NCBI GenBank assembly: GCA_935421135.1 | Contig: OW285188.1 | Span: 17,213,233-17,277,232, forward strand | Origin: Bugulina stolonifera | Lineage: Eukaryota > Bryozoa > Gymnolaemata > Cheilostomatida > Bugulidae | Length of the DNA: 64,000 nucleotides | Direction of reading: 5' to 3' | In this document: piece by piece, positions 14,601 to 25,358 of the stretch | Layout of the letters: every line of letters starts with the position of its first letter | Numbering within the stretch: position 1 is the first letter of the stretch | Program-made: the position numbers and the translations under genes | The notes under the pieces: model-generated | Database searches by the model: none | The model's input: only the letters and a program-made list of their open reading frames with translations | What the model was told of the DNA's origin: nothing

Positions 14601-17600
14601 TTCTAATGTGTCCACACGAGTATTATTCATGAAAAAAATGAAGCATTTCTTCTCTGGAAAATAAGAAACTTGAATGTTACAACTTCTTAGCCCTTTCAGT
14701 CGTCACTAGAATTAATTATGAGAACGGCATATTTTATGTATTAGTATGCATGTCTCAAACACATTTACTTGTATTTTTACTGACATTTTGAAAACCAGTA
14801 TTACATGTATGTACAAATTATTTTAAAATGCTTTGTTGTGGTCTGTGGATGTTTGCTGGTGGTGCCATAGAATTAATTCTATGGGTGGTGCTCTGGTTGC
14901 CAATTATAAGCAAAATAATAATGATGATGCCAATGTGTATGGGTTGCTAAGCGATTATATAGTTGCTAACGTTTGCAAACCTTTCTGTTCAAAGCATCCG
15001 ATAGCCACGCCAGCAAATCCGTGATAGTATAGTGGTAAGTATCCCCGCCTGTCACGCGGGAGACCGGGGTTCGATTCCCCGTCACGGAGAGCTTCTTTTT
15101 TCTAATTTATTTTCCCTTTCTTTTAGCTCACAGAAATCACCCATACCACAAAAACGTATTGCCAACATTATAGAGTACCTGACATTCGATGTGTGGAGAT
15201 ATGCTGTTAGGGGACTGTATGAGGAACATAAATTCATGTTCACTCTACAGCTTGCTCTCAAGATCGACATGCAGGTAAAAGAATAACTACTGGTGCATGA
15301 CAATGCAAAGTCGTGTCTATATTATTAAAATACTTTGTATTGCATCGCTATGCGCTGCGCTCTTTAGAATTATATGCAGATATTAATTCACTTTTAGCAA
15401 TTATCTTATTGTTTCCGTTCATATTATTGTAGACTGGCAAGGTACGCCATGATGAATTCTTGACATTCATCAAGGGCGGAGCATCACTTGATCTCAATGT
15501 AGTTCAACCGAAGCCCAACAAGTGGATTCTAGACTTGACCTGGCTAAACCTGGTAGAGCTAAGTAACCTTCACCAGTTCTCTGGCATTCTTGATCAGGTA
15601 AGGAGTCAACACTAGTAGCAGCGTATCACAATCACAATGTTGACTCAACAAGCTGGAGTTATGTAATAAAAGCTATGAAGTTAAATGTTGCATGTAGTAG
15701 ATATATTGTAAAACGCAGCGATTATTGAGATTCTTAGTGTTTACAACATAATAAGTAAACATTTCAGATTTATGCCCCTGCACTCTTTAGTTTTATTTCA
15801 GGATTTAATTGATAAATTAAATTATATGAATTTTAGGTGAGTCGTAATGAGAAACAATGGAGGCAGTGGTTTGATAAGGAGGCTCCAGAGGAGGAAGTAA
15901 TTCCAGATGGTTACAATAACTCGCTAGACGTGTTCAGAAGACTCCTCCTTCTGAGGTCCTGGTGTCCAGACAGAACTATGTTCCAGGCCAAGAAATACGT
16001 AGCTGATACTCTTGGAGAGAAGTACTCGGAAGGTACGTACTATGCGATTATAGGGTAGAAGATGCTCAGATTAGTGGAGTACCTATTGGGAGTCTACAGT
16101 ATATGTACTACACATGACTGTACGTGACTGTATAACATATAATATATAGAGTATAATGTATATTGTAGGGTAGAAGACTTATATTCTGTCAAGTAAAATA
16201 TATGCATATGTTTATGAAATAATATAGCTTGAATGCTGATCTGAAGTGAACTTTTAGATAGTGCACACAATAATGGTACAAGAAATCGCAACTTTTAAAC
16301 TAAAATAGCAGTCACAAATATGTTGTATTACTAGTATATTATACAGTAGATTGCTGTTTTATGCTGTATATCCACATGAACGAGTATGCGTTTTATATTA
16401 TGATATACTCTTCTATATTATATTTGGTGTTGTATTAATTTATAATCTAATATATCATTACTATATTGTAATTATTTCAAGCAGCTGGTAAGTATAATCA
16501 TTTTATTGCTCCTCACATAACTACTTGTAGCTTAACACAACTTGAAATTTATAATTTTTCATCTAAAATATTTCTTCTTAATATTATTAGTAGGTGGCAT
16601 ATAATAGAATATAATTTTTTTCTGTACACTTTATTCTCAATAACATAGATTCAGCGTGATGTACATGTATATGGTACGTGTATTAAACATAGCATACATG
16701 TCTCTGCTGGGCTTACAAAAAACGCTGTATTATTAGTTTTAGTAGCATGTTTTATTTCAGTACCATATTTTGCAATATTATTTTTCTTATTTTAATATCA
16801 CATTGTTTTAGATTTATTTTGAAATCATGTAATGCGTGTTCCTACGTGAATATGTTGCACATGTTCATGTATGTCTGTTTTATAAACGATTTCGAAGTAG
16901 GACACACTTCTACATGTCTGTATTAGTTGATCAACAATTTATTTACTAAGCGACACCAATGCACGAGTCATAGTTGTGCTTATTGATAAATTTTAGGTGT
17001 AATCCTTGATTTGGAGAGACTATGGGAAGAGTCAATCTGTAGAACCCCAGTGCTATGTTTGCTCTCTATGGGTTCAGATCCTACAAATAACATTGAAAAC
17101 CTGGCAAAGAAACACAAAATTGAGTGCAGAGCAATTTCTATGGGTCAGGGACAAGAGGTCCATGCTAGGAGACTAATACAGCAGGTAAAAATACATAGTA
17201 TAACCGGGGAGTTCATTTGTTTTTATGTTAGTACTAGTATAGTTGATGTATCCGATTTCTGAGTGCAAATGAAAAAGAAAAAAGATTTGTCAGAAGTGGG
17301 ATTTGAACCCACGCCCACATTCGTGGACCAGAACACTATTACATTGATACAATGCAAGGCAAGCCTTGAGTCTGGCGCCTTAGACCACTCGGCCATCCTG
17401 ACAATGAGTATTACAATCGATATGACTATACATAACTAAACTCAACGCTTCAGTGAACACCGCGTAGGCTTTCGTGAAACTGGAAAATCCAACATTATTA
17501 CACAGTCATGAACTACAAAAATATTGTTGCTTGAGGTGAGAGGCTAAAACTCAAGCTGTGGCATCTCTGGTAATTAGCATGTTAACATGCCTATCCATAG

Positions 17601-20600
17601 ATATAATATATTACATTATTATATTATATCCATGCATCTACAATATGTATCTATCACGTAAGCTACATACCTGTCCACTATATATAGGTTGAATATTGGG
17701 TTATAATTGTAGCTTAGAGCACATAGCAGTGTGAGAATTAGACTCTAAACTTGAACGTCTATACTGTAATAACAATAACTGGTCCATAGCAATCTCAACC
17801 CAGTGCACGTAGATATCGGTGGTATTGTGTTGTATACTTATTTTACTGTCATTTTTGAAGGGCTTTGCAAATGGTGGATGGCTATTGCTGCAAAACTGTC
17901 ATCTTTCCCTCGACTATGTAGTTGAAGTGTTGGACCAGATCTTGGAGACGGAAACTATTCACGATGAATTCAGGCTGTGGGTTACGACAGAGGTGCACGC
18001 CAAGTTCCCCATCAGCTTCCTCCAGGTACCGAGATACGGGCATATCCATATTTCTACATGTACTACGTGTAACATAGCAAATAATACCAGTAATGCTCTT
18101 CATATTTGTGTTTAATAAACAATAAGTAACTGCTACTACATGTACGTACAAATCAAATATGCAATCGTTGTCATTAATGAGGACAAGTTTTTTTAGTTCA
18201 GATAGATATGTAGGTATGAATGCTAATACATGTATTCGTGTTGAAGTGTAATTATCTTATGTGAGCTAAAAGAATCTTCCTTGGTTTACCAGTCAGCGAT
18301 TAGATTCACAAATGAGCCACCTCAGGGAATCAAAGCAGGTCTAAAGAGAACCTACGCTGGTCTGTCACAGGACTACCTGGATATAAATACTATGCCACAG
18401 TGGAAACCCATGCTCTATGCAGTGTCGTTCCTACATACCACAGTACAGGTTAGTGTATCATATCTACACGTAGCTTAGTTTATGCATAGTATAATCAATT
18501 ACATGTATTTGGTTGTGGTCCAGTACCGGTGTGCACATACAATGCATGTATAAATAGATGAATGTACATGTATATTTATGTAATGTAGAGCTATTTACAT
18601 TGTATAGATAATATTGCAAATAATTCACAGTAGGTAAACCATGAGAAATATTTGAAAAAAAATTGATTAATCAGAATATTTGTCCCAACTTATTCATAAA
18701 TAACTGCGCTAGAAGCGTATGCAATACAGATCCAAAGTGTTCCTAGATGTTCTCCTGGTCCCCTTTGGCTAGTAGTTGACTGTAATAACTTTATATTGTA
18801 GGAGAGAAGGAAGTTCGGACCTCTAGGATGGAATATTCCTTATGAGTTCAATGCTTCTGATTTCAATGCCAGTGTGCAGTTTGTACAGAACCATCTGGAC
18901 GATATGGACCCAAAGAAGGTACATCATTCATATAATTAAGCGACTAAGGTGTTTAAGCTATAAAAAATTTGGCCAATTAGTAGCTCTTTATTTTTTAAGG
19001 CTTGGAACTTCTTCCCAGCAAAGGGTCGTGAGTGATACCGTACAGTCTGCATATACATAGATATACGTAGTGTTATTAGTTAGTCTTACATGATGCTACA
19101 TGTACTAATGCCCATGGACTGACTGGGTATCATGCATATTCACTTATTTATTATATTACGTATAATCAGGGAGTCAGCTGGAGCACCGTCAGATACATGT
19201 TTGGGGAAATCCAATATGGAGGCCGAGTTACTGATGACTATGACAAACGTCTGCTGATTACATTCTGTCGAGTGTGGTTTGGTGAGCACATGTTCCCAAG
19301 CTCCTTTGCCTTTTATAAGGGCTACCCAATACCCAAGTGCAACAAGATAGACGAATACTTTACAGCAATAAACAATCTACCAATGGTGGATACCCCTCAA
19401 GCATTCGGACTCCATCCTAACGCTGATATCACGTAAGGATTTGCTGTGTGCCTAAACATTATTGCTTGCAGTAGTTTAGCCATGTAGACATGTAGTGGTG
19501 TATAACAGCATGGTGTGGGTAGTTTGCCTTATAAATGTTTGGAGCATTATTGAAACATAGACACTCTGTGTAAGATAAATAATAACAATATGTACAACAT
19601 GATTGTATAATAATCGTGGCATAATTGAGACATATTTAGTGGCCACATGTTCTGTTAACTACTTGTAATCTGTGTCATACATGTGTATTAGGTGGTAAAT
19701 TTGTAGATACTATGTTCTCATTTTATCCAATTATTATTCAGTTACCAGACGAAGGCAGCCCGTGATGTCTTGGACACTATACTCAGTATTCAACCTAAAG
19801 ACTCAAGTGGAGGTTCTGGGGAGACTAGAGAATCTGTTGTGTATAGACTCTCTGATGACATGATCGACAAGCTGCCTCCAGACTATGACCCATTTGAGGT
19901 ACCATAACATGTCAGCTCTATACTCTGTACTATCTATCATGCCATAGGGCATAGATGATATTATTGTGTTTTCGTAACACCACACATACATTACCACAAT
20001 TATACATGTACGTATTATTGTATTATCATAGAGATATCATGTCATTTAAGTTTTGATGCTATGTTATTAATGTGATTCATGCTACCATGTGATGTGGATG
20101 TTTATATTTTGCTAAGTTTCATAACCTCCAATTTTAAATCCCAAGCCTTCCTTAGCTAACCAAATGACATTGATATATCACAACATGCCATTATCAATAG
20201 TGATTTGTTGTATAGACTTGAATTTTAATCTGATAATTAATAACTACTTGTAACTCGTGCACATGTTTTCTTTGTGTTGTAGGTGAAAACAAGGCTACAG
20301 AAAATGGGACATCTTCAGCCAATGAACATCTTCCTAAGGCAGGAAATAGACAGAATGCAGAAGGTCATTACACTAGTCAGACTTACTTTAAATGACCTCA
20401 AACTGGCCATAGACGGTACTATCATCATGTCGGAGAATCTAAGAGATGCTCTTGACTGTATGTACGATGGCAAAGTGCCAAACTCTTGGCGTAAGGTAAG
20501 AATCTACTGTGGGAACGGTCAACACATAGCGTAGATCAACTACTAATAAAAGTATAATACATAGTTATCCTACATGTACATGTACATTGGATATTTATAT

Positions 20601-22212
20601 AGTAAATATACATGTATATATACTATGTACATGTATATGTAGGCTACATCTACATGTACATGTAGATGGTGTATATACATGTAGATGTGTATCTACTATA
20701 CTACATATTATATAAATATCCAATTTTTAACATAAATGTACAATGTAAATGATCTGTATAATGCATTGCATAATATATTTGACTGGATGCCCCAGAGGCC
20801 TGGATATTTACTAAATAACAGGAAGATGTGCATATTTCTTTTACACGTAGTCAGTGGGTGATGTGTACAATTATAGGCAACTGTGGTCTTCCTATTTTTC
20901 TACAATGTTTTACAAATATTATTCCAGCATCATACTGTAAACGCTACTACATGTACATTGTACATATATCTCATTATTTAGAACTGGGGTTTTTTAGCCA
21001 CAATACAATGGTGATATTCTGAATGTAACAAACAAAAATAATAACTTTTAATAGAAAAAAGTCAGTTAGAGTACGTTTTCTACTGAATGACCTATGTAAG
21101 ATCAACTGTAATGCTGTTTTAGATTTCTTGGGAGTCGGCCACTCTTGGTTTCTGGTTTACAGACCTGATAGAGAGGAACACACAGTTTAGTACTTGGTGC
21201 TTCGATGGTAGACCAATATCCTTCTGGATGACTGGATTCTTCAATCCCCAAGGTAAACTATTCAAAAGTGCTCATAATGGCTCATAATGGTATCAGCACG
21301 CCATTTTTGAAATCTATGAGGGCAGATGTAAATTAATCGTGGACCCAAACAGGATACTGATTGGAAGTCCCAATATGCTGATCTGTTTAAAAGTGCATCA
21401 GCTGGGACTATAGGGCTTCATTCTGAGGCCAAACAGCCTTTTGTCTGTCTAGCTGCGCCCTAAGTCATGCTCAATATAAATCATATACATGTATAATATA
21501 CATTGTATGTGCTCATAGGTTTCCTGACGGCCATGAGACAGGAAGTAACAAGGGCTCACAAAGGTTGGGCACTTGATACGGTCATCTTGCACAATGATGT
21601 CACCAAGTATATGAAGGAAGATGCTGCACAACCACCTGCTGAAGGTGTCTATGTGTATGGACTCTACCTGGAGGGAGCCGGTTGGGATAAGAAGGGTGTG
21701 AAACTTGTGGAGCCTAAGCCGAAGGTAACTTATAGGTTTCGAGCAATTTACTAAAGTGTAAATGTATTATGTAGTGGTACATTGTGTTTAGTACTTATCT
21801 TATCTAGTAAAGTTTAGATGTATTATGTAATGGTACATTGTATTTAGTATTTATCTTTAGTGCTGGGAGGCTATTCAGCTTGCCTTTTCTGCTAACTCGG
21901 GAAGAACCTGTTCATTGTTTCTCCAACTTAAAATATTAAAAACCTAAAATATGTAATTTAGTGTAGACAGATATAAATGTAGTAAATAAAGTCACTGTAC
22001 ACTTCCAGGTGCTGTTTGAGATGATGCCTGTCATTCACATCTATGCTATTAACTCTACTGGAGGCCACAATGATAAGATGTATTCTTGCCCAATATACAA
22101 GAAACCAAGAAGAACAGATTTGACCTATATAGCACCTGTTGACTTAAAAACCAGTCAGAATCCTGACCATTGGACACTTCGAGGAGTGGCCCTGCTCTGT
22201 GACATCAAATAA
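130..22212 (+). CDS. DNAH5/8: Axonemal outer-arm dynein heavy chain, DNAH5/DNAH8 class (3' part of gene, 38 exons plus alternative exons)
   Basis: Motor subunit of the ciliary outer dynein arm: ATP-driven, minus-end directed microtubule sliding in the axoneme. The spliced exons (listed in the block entries below) add up to 7140 nt, which is 2379 codons plus TAA, with every junction in phase. Order seen: AAA2 P-loop [11 protein letters not shown]3 P-loop [11 protein letters not shown]4 P-loop GVGGSGKQS, stalk coiled coils around a microtubule-binding domain, AAA5, AAA6 and the C-terminal domain ending GVALLCDIK. Family members have about 4500-4700 residues, so the tail, linker and AAA1 must lie upstream of the window. 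The reading matches vertebrate DNAH5/DNAH8 over its whole length from memory of the family; I cannot separate the two paralogues. All introns are GT-AG. No canonical AATAAA was seen in the first few hundred bases after the stop. Confidence 0.96.
1188..1240 (+). repeat. Tandem duplication of the 3' splice site region before dynein exon 3
   Basis: Two near-identical units, GTATTATATACTCACATGTA.. (26 nt, 1188-1213) and GTATTATATACTCACGTGTC.. (27 nt, 1214-1240), each ending in GTAG directly before a GTAT. Both supply an AG acceptor, so the splice site itself was copied. Confidence 0.85.
2728..2793. repeat. 22-nt tandem repeat, three copies, in dynein intron 5
   Basis: Three head-to-tail units of the form ATGTCACAGCGTACCCACCATT (22 nt) at 2728, 2750 and 2772, with a few substitutions. 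It is a short minisatellite with no coding meaning. Confidence 0.85.
2964..4594 (+). CDS. DNAH5/8: Dynein heavy chain exons 6-9: AAA3 module
   Basis: Exons 2964-3112, 3249-3464, 3837-4007 and 4371-4594. Exon 6 has the Walker A GEQGTAKT, exon 7 the Walker [10 protein letters not shown] with the conserved NEWGDQ, exon 8 the sensor-type segment [20 protein letters not shown], and exon 9 the small subdomain ending CCRVIADR. All key nucleotide-binding residues are present, so AAA3 should bind and hydrolyse ATP and gate the motor as in other dyneins (family knowledge). Exon 9 ends in phase 2 (AG of an Arg codon), which both following alternative exons accept. Confidence 0.95.
4844..4975. repeat. 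Candidate MITE (short terminal inverted repeats) in dynein intron 9
   Basis: The left end ATAGTTGTCCTCTCT (4844-4858) is matched by its reverse complement at 4961-4975 with one mismatch, enclosing about 100 bp without coding potential. A similar GTTGTCCTCTCT word occurs in dynein intron 24 near 14218. No clear target duplication was seen, so the class is open. Confidence 0.45.
5664..5786 (+). CDS. DNAH5/8: Dynein heavy chain exon 10a (candidate mutually exclusive exon, copy 1)
   Basis: A 123-nt exon between an acceptor (attatag) and a donor (gtaatg), phase 2 in and phase 2 out, open throughout. It begins [17 protein letters not shown] and ends YYVDFLR. It fills the place of the segment between the AAA3 small subdomain and AAA4 that in human DNAH5 reads RFITPEDEQWF and ends FVDFLR. 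A second exon of the same length and phases follows at 6109. Each alone keeps the reading frame into the exon at 7927. This copy is the closer match to the usual family sequence near its 3' end. Confidence 0.88.
6109..6231 (+). CDS. DNAH5/8: Dynein heavy chain exon 10b (candidate mutually exclusive exon, copy 2)
   Basis: Also exactly 123 nt, with acceptor (tctcacag) and donor (gtagtg), phase 2 in and out and no stop. It begins [17 protein letters not shown] and ends WFCDFLR. By eye 19 of 42 positions, counting the split Arg codons, equal exon 10a. Conserved are RFT, ED, W, KTL, RV, EE, GE and DFLR; the 3' half before DFLR is very different. Equal length, equal phase, similarity and adjacency point to tandem exon duplication with alternative use. 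Joint inclusion would also keep frame, so exclusivity is not proven by the sequence. Confidence 0.82.
7243..7276 (+). other. Possible alternative terminal or poison exon of the dynein gene
   Basis: After a plausible acceptor (gtttatcttag) the phase-2 reading gives [11 protein letters not shown] and then TAA at 7274-7276. Its start resembles the beginning of the constitutive exon at 7927 ([13 protein letters not shown]). Splicing exon 10a or 10b into it would end the protein before AAA4. It may be a decayed exon copy, a truncating terminal exon or chance; nothing in the sequence decides. Confidence 0.3.
7927..9838 (+). CDS. DNAH5/8: Dynein heavy chain exons 11-15: AAA3-AAA4 linker and AAA4
   Basis: Exons 7927-7996, 8105-8358, 8574-8682, 9164-9373 and 9603-9838. 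Exon 11 (70 nt) encodes the acidic loop [20 protein letters not shown]. Exon 12 holds the AAA4 Walker A in [13 protein letters not shown], exon 13 the Walker B region [12 protein letters not shown], exon 14 the [11 protein letters not shown] segment and exon 15 the [10 protein letters not shown] segment and the small subdomain up to YFQRYRR. Exons 13 and 15 use gttcgt donors, which fit the consensus poorly but are the only ones that keep the conserved reading. Confidence 0.94.
10145..12013 (+). CDS. DNAH5/8: Dynein heavy chain exons 16-20: stalk and microtubule-binding domain
   Basis: Exons 10145-10254, 10411-10628, 10850-11080, 11389-11604 and 11790-12013. The first three build the ascending coiled coil CC1, rich in Ala, Lys and Glu heptads. 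The end of exon 18 and exon 19 carry the microtubule-binding domain ([35 protein letters not shown]). Exon 20 is the descending coil CC2 ([15 protein letters not shown]) ending in [10 protein letters not shown]. This hairpin contacts tubulin and transmits the nucleotide state of the ring (family knowledge). Confidence 0.95.
12226..13406 (+). CDS. DNAH5/8: Dynein heavy chain exons 21-23: AAA5 module
   Basis: Exons 12226-12436, 12706-12946 and 13201-13406. Exon 21 starts with the WTQQSKEF segment that follows the stalk. Exon 22 contains [20 protein letters not shown] and the Walker B-like LMIEDI. Exon 23 gives [14 protein letters not shown] and [16 protein letters not shown]5 has no proper P-loop here, as in all dyneins. 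Exon-intron phases are consistent across all three exons. Confidence 0.95.
13725..17184 (+). CDS. DNAH5/8: Dynein heavy chain exons 24-29: buttress and AAA6
   Basis: Exons 13725-13877, 14305-14558, 15127-15274, 15433-15597, 15837-16032 and 16997-17184. Exons 24-25 carry the AAA5-derived buttress coiled coil ([24 protein letters not shown]) that supports the stalk. Exons 26-29 cover AAA6 ([35 protein letters not shown] segment reading [10 protein letters not shown], and [11 protein letters not shown]). Intron 25 hosts a tRNA-Asp and intron 29 an antisense tRNA-Leu. The 964-nt intron at 16033-16996 is AT-rich and shows no other feature. Confidence 0.94.
15018..15089 (+). tRNA. tRNA-Asp(GTC): tRNA-Asp (anticodon GTC), sense inside a dynein intron
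   Basis: 72 nt with a complete cloverleaf. The 7-bp acceptor stem TCCGTGA pairs with TCACGGA and the discriminator base is G. The D-arm box TAGTATAGTGG is followed by anticodon stem CCCGC / GCGGG around loop CTGTCAC and by the T arm CGGGGTTCGATTCCCCG. It is nearly identical to the usual animal tRNA-Asp. It lies in intron 25 of the dynein gene, 37 nt before exon 26, with its own internal Pol III promoter and a following T run. Confidence 0.96.
15096..15101 (+). terminator. Pol III terminator of tRNA-Asp
   Basis: Run of six T seven bases after the tRNA end. It also forms part of the polypyrimidine stretch before the dynein exon 26 acceptor. Confidence 0.75.
17278..17283 (-). terminator. Pol III terminator of tRNA-Leu
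   Basis: A run of six A on the + strand (six T on the coding strand) begins five bases past the tRNA 3' end. Confidence 0.75.
17288..17402 (-). tRNA. tRNA-Leu(CAA): tRNA-Leu (anticodon CAA) with a 31-nt intron, antisense inside a dynein intron
   Basis: On the minus strand the gene starts GTCAGGATGGCCGAGTGGTC. Acceptor GTCAGGA pairs with TTCTGAC, followed by discriminator A. The anticodon arm is CCAGA, loop CTCAAGT, TCTGG. A 31-nt intron (17334-17364) interrupts the loop after position 37, as in animal tRNA-Leu(CAA). A long variable arm and the T arm GTGGGTTCAAATCCCAC follow. It lies in dynein intron 29, opposite to the host gene. Confidence 0.94.
17861..22212 (+). CDS. DNAH5/8: Dynein heavy chain exons 30-38: C-terminal domain and stop
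   Basis: Exons 17861-18025, 18293-18448, 18802-18918, 19170-19432, 19742-19898, 20283-20495, 21123-21252, 21519-21724 and 22009-22212. Landmarks: [114 protein letters not shown] and the end [10 protein letters not shown] before TAA. The C-terminal domain is full length compared with the family, so there is no truncation at this end. Confidence 0.95.
20586..20724. repeat. Foldback element rich in TACATGTA in dynein intron 35
   Basis: Perfect 16-nt arms: ATTGGATATTTATATA at 20586-20601 and its reverse complement at 20709-20724. The 107 bp between them consist almost wholly of TACATGTA-type self-complementary words, so the whole segment can form a long hairpin or cruciform. Confidence 0.8.
21753..21858. 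repeat. Direct repeat of about 50 nt, two copies, dynein intron 37
   Basis: Units around ATGTATTATGTAGTGGTACA (from 21762) and ATGTATTATGTAATGGTACA (from 21819), period 57. They differ by a few substitutions. No coding meaning. Confidence 0.75.
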
Positions 22213-25200
22213 CTCTCCTAATATTTATTAGCTTTATCTTATGTAACTAACACAGTTGACTTTCTAAAAGTTATATATTTCTACTAATTCAAGTAGTAAC
22301 TAATTTTTGTAACAGTATTATCATTGCTGTAATAATTTTGCTCACATTTGACACAAATCAAGTTGCAGCTTGTTTTACCTTTCTCTTCTTTCACCTTACA
22401 TATAGTTCTCTCCCTACAATGTATACATAGGTAATACATTGTAACAACTCAATTCATGTGTGATTATATTTATTTACTAGTTTCTCATCACTCTACGAAC
22501 AAAAACCTTTGGCCTGTGATCTCTAATAGCGTACTGCTATAATATTTCTGCATATTGCTATTAAATGCTGTCCATCCCATATCTATTCTGACATTGTTTT
22601 TATTTATTTCTAAGTTATATCACCTTAATATATCTTTTTATACAAGTACATGTAAAACTATTGTTTATACAAATAATATTCTGAATAACAATACATGTAA
22701 CGTGTGCAAACCAAAGCGAAATGTTGAACATTCTGACAATTTATTTTCGCAGCTCTTAGTAAATTGGGACTCTGTGCTATCGGTAAAGGGACATTTTGAA
22801 AGTGTTAGTTTAAAACAGGATGTTCCGAACTGACATTTTCGAACAGTCGCAAATTCGTACTAATTTCACCTCTGTTATCACAAGAATCAGTAGAAACTCG
22901 TTAGAAAGTCATGTACCAACTTGGGGTAAGAGAATACACTGAAGTGTGTATCTAAGGTATTGTACAATTGTATGTAGATGTATGCAGTCAACAAAGTGTA
23001 GCTGTATGTCTAACATGGATGTATTTTTCTAATTTGGCACTCAGTTGGTTCAGATGGATATAAATGTATGGTTATGCAATTTTGTAAAATAAAAATTCAA
23101 AACCGTTAGCTCAAGCACAATACCGTCAATATATCTGTCACACAACTAGTGGTAAAATTCTCCCCACCATAAATTCGAGGGGGTCCCTCAGACTAATAGA
23201 CCCCCTACAGATTGCTATTATAATAAATCAAATGTGGCGCCATATAGTTTCCTTGTTTCGTAGCAACAAAGTTTTCTCTTAAAATCTTAAGATCCTGGAC
23301 CATATTTTAGCTTGAAGTTTTTGGATATTGCACCATTCTGGTGTGCAATTTTGACAAAGTTTCCCTACCCGCCGGCGCACGCACCGCACCATTCGGATTA
23401 TGTCTGCTACCCTAGAGACCCCCTCTTTCCTTGGACTTCGACCACTGCACACAATGCAAACTAAAAGTGGCTCCTTGGCCATATTGAATTGCTGAAATTA
23501 GTAGTACCGGTTATTGCATCAATGCCTTGTTGTAGTATCAAGTGCAAGTTAAAAGTTAGCCTATAATTATAAATAACTATAAGTTATAACAAAATTCGTT
23601 GAATAAACATTATTTGATTATCGGAGTTGTCTTCTGTGAACCACCTCTGAGAAAGGACGAGGTACAGTTTATTATAATTTGCCGAACAGCCGTTCATTAG
23701 GTGGGAAGGTTACATGTTATGTCGACGGGTTTAAAGCATAGAATTACACTATTTCTTGGCGGTATGCACATTCAATCAAATTTGGTGAATTTTACCTCGC
23801 CCGTGGTTTGATCACCGCATGGTGAAGGCAAAGCCATACAAAAACTTGCATAGCTTTGGGTGAAGGTAGTTTACAGCTCAATATAACCTTGATACTATCC
23901 ACTCTGATCTGATCTAGCTAGAGCCAATCCCATAATTCTTCTCTGGTCCAGGCGTGGATATAAATAAAAAAAATGTAATAATTTTATAATTATTTTTATT
24001 TTATATTTATATTATATTTTATTATTATATAATATTTATTATTAATTATAATCAAATTATAAATAATAATAATAATAATAAATATAATTATTATTAATTA
24101 TTATTCAATAAGGATTATTATTAATTACAAAATAATTAATAGTAGACCTTACTAATACCATACTAATATCATATCATGGCAATTCTTCACCACTTACGAT
24201 TGACATACACATAACGCAATCACTCAATCTTCGAATCATAATCGATAATGCCATGTGATGTGAATATTGTAATAGTTGGTCAAGTATTTAGAATACGCAC
24301 ATACGCATTCTCAGACTATCGTACCATGTGATTCAACAGACTTTCTTTTATGTTCTGACTGCTAAGCTAGCAGGTCATGTTTTAATCCACCTTGTTAGAT
24401 TGACAAATAAATACATCTGAACTCAATACACATAGAGCCTCTGAGGGCATTTTAAAAGCCACTATTACTTCACCTGACTACACCCAAACGGATGCCACAC
24501 TAACTGCAACTCGACCTCCCTACTGTTCACCCAAAAGGATCGATGGTTGGATTATGTGTTACCAACATGCAAGTACGTTGTGAAATATTTTTATAAATAT
24601 ATAATTTTATAATTTAATTTGGTGTGCTTTCTAAAACATGGCGACACTAGTATAGTAGGTATTTCATAAATTTTGTAATTGGTCCGTGTGAAATACCTAG
24701 TAGGTAGTAAAGTACATGTACAGTACAGGGGGGTAACTTTGTTGTTGAAGTTCAGGGGTCTCAAGGGTGGGAGGGGGTGCGGGTGGGATGAGAGCACCCC
24801 GCTTCAAAAAATTTCGCAATTTACAGCACTCTAAAAGTGCCTTCAGAGCGCTTTTCAGAGCAAATTCAGCAGTAATACATGTTTTGTTATTTGCCTGTAA
24901 ACAGAAACTATATTCCATCAAAAAATAAATTGGCAGAAATGCATTTACATGTAGGCTATAGGTGGCGGCAAAATACTTGGTAAAGCAAGGTAAAGCATTA
25001 GTAATTCAGAGCAATTAGAAGTCACCAACTAGCTAAATAACTAACTACATGTAACTAACTAACTAACAAGGTGCAAACAACTGGAGCCAGTAGGTAAGTC
25101 AATGACCAATGAGTCAAAAGTTGGCTATATGACATGAGAGGGTACAGGCAGCACCCAAAGCGGCTAAGCTGACACATATTCCAGTCAGCAGCAAGTATCT

Positions 25201-25358
25201 GATAAGTATACAGATGTAAATAAACTTACATGGTCATTTAGATCCACTAGTGTTAGAAAAGTTTGATGATAGGTAAGGTAAGTTCATCACAAAAGTACAG
25301 CAACTACTATTGCTCTCTAAATAGCGGTTTAAACTAAACTAAAAGTGTTAGTACGCCT
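22213..25358. other. Intergenic region after the dynein gene
   Basis: No exon chain, RNA gene or transposase reading was recognised. It contains an AT-only low-complexity island (listed separately) and a short CTAA array near 25040-25070. Confidence 0.6.
23961..24141. repeat. AT-only low-complexity island 1
   Basis: About 180 bp made almost only of A and T, with TTATT and AATAAT motifs and strongly self-complementary. Similar islands occur at 45416 and 56155. Confidence 0.8.

Noticed and set aside
24591..24921. Overlapping minus-strand open frames with a Pro-rich stretch
   Set aside because: Low-complexity, no splice context and no recognised domain.
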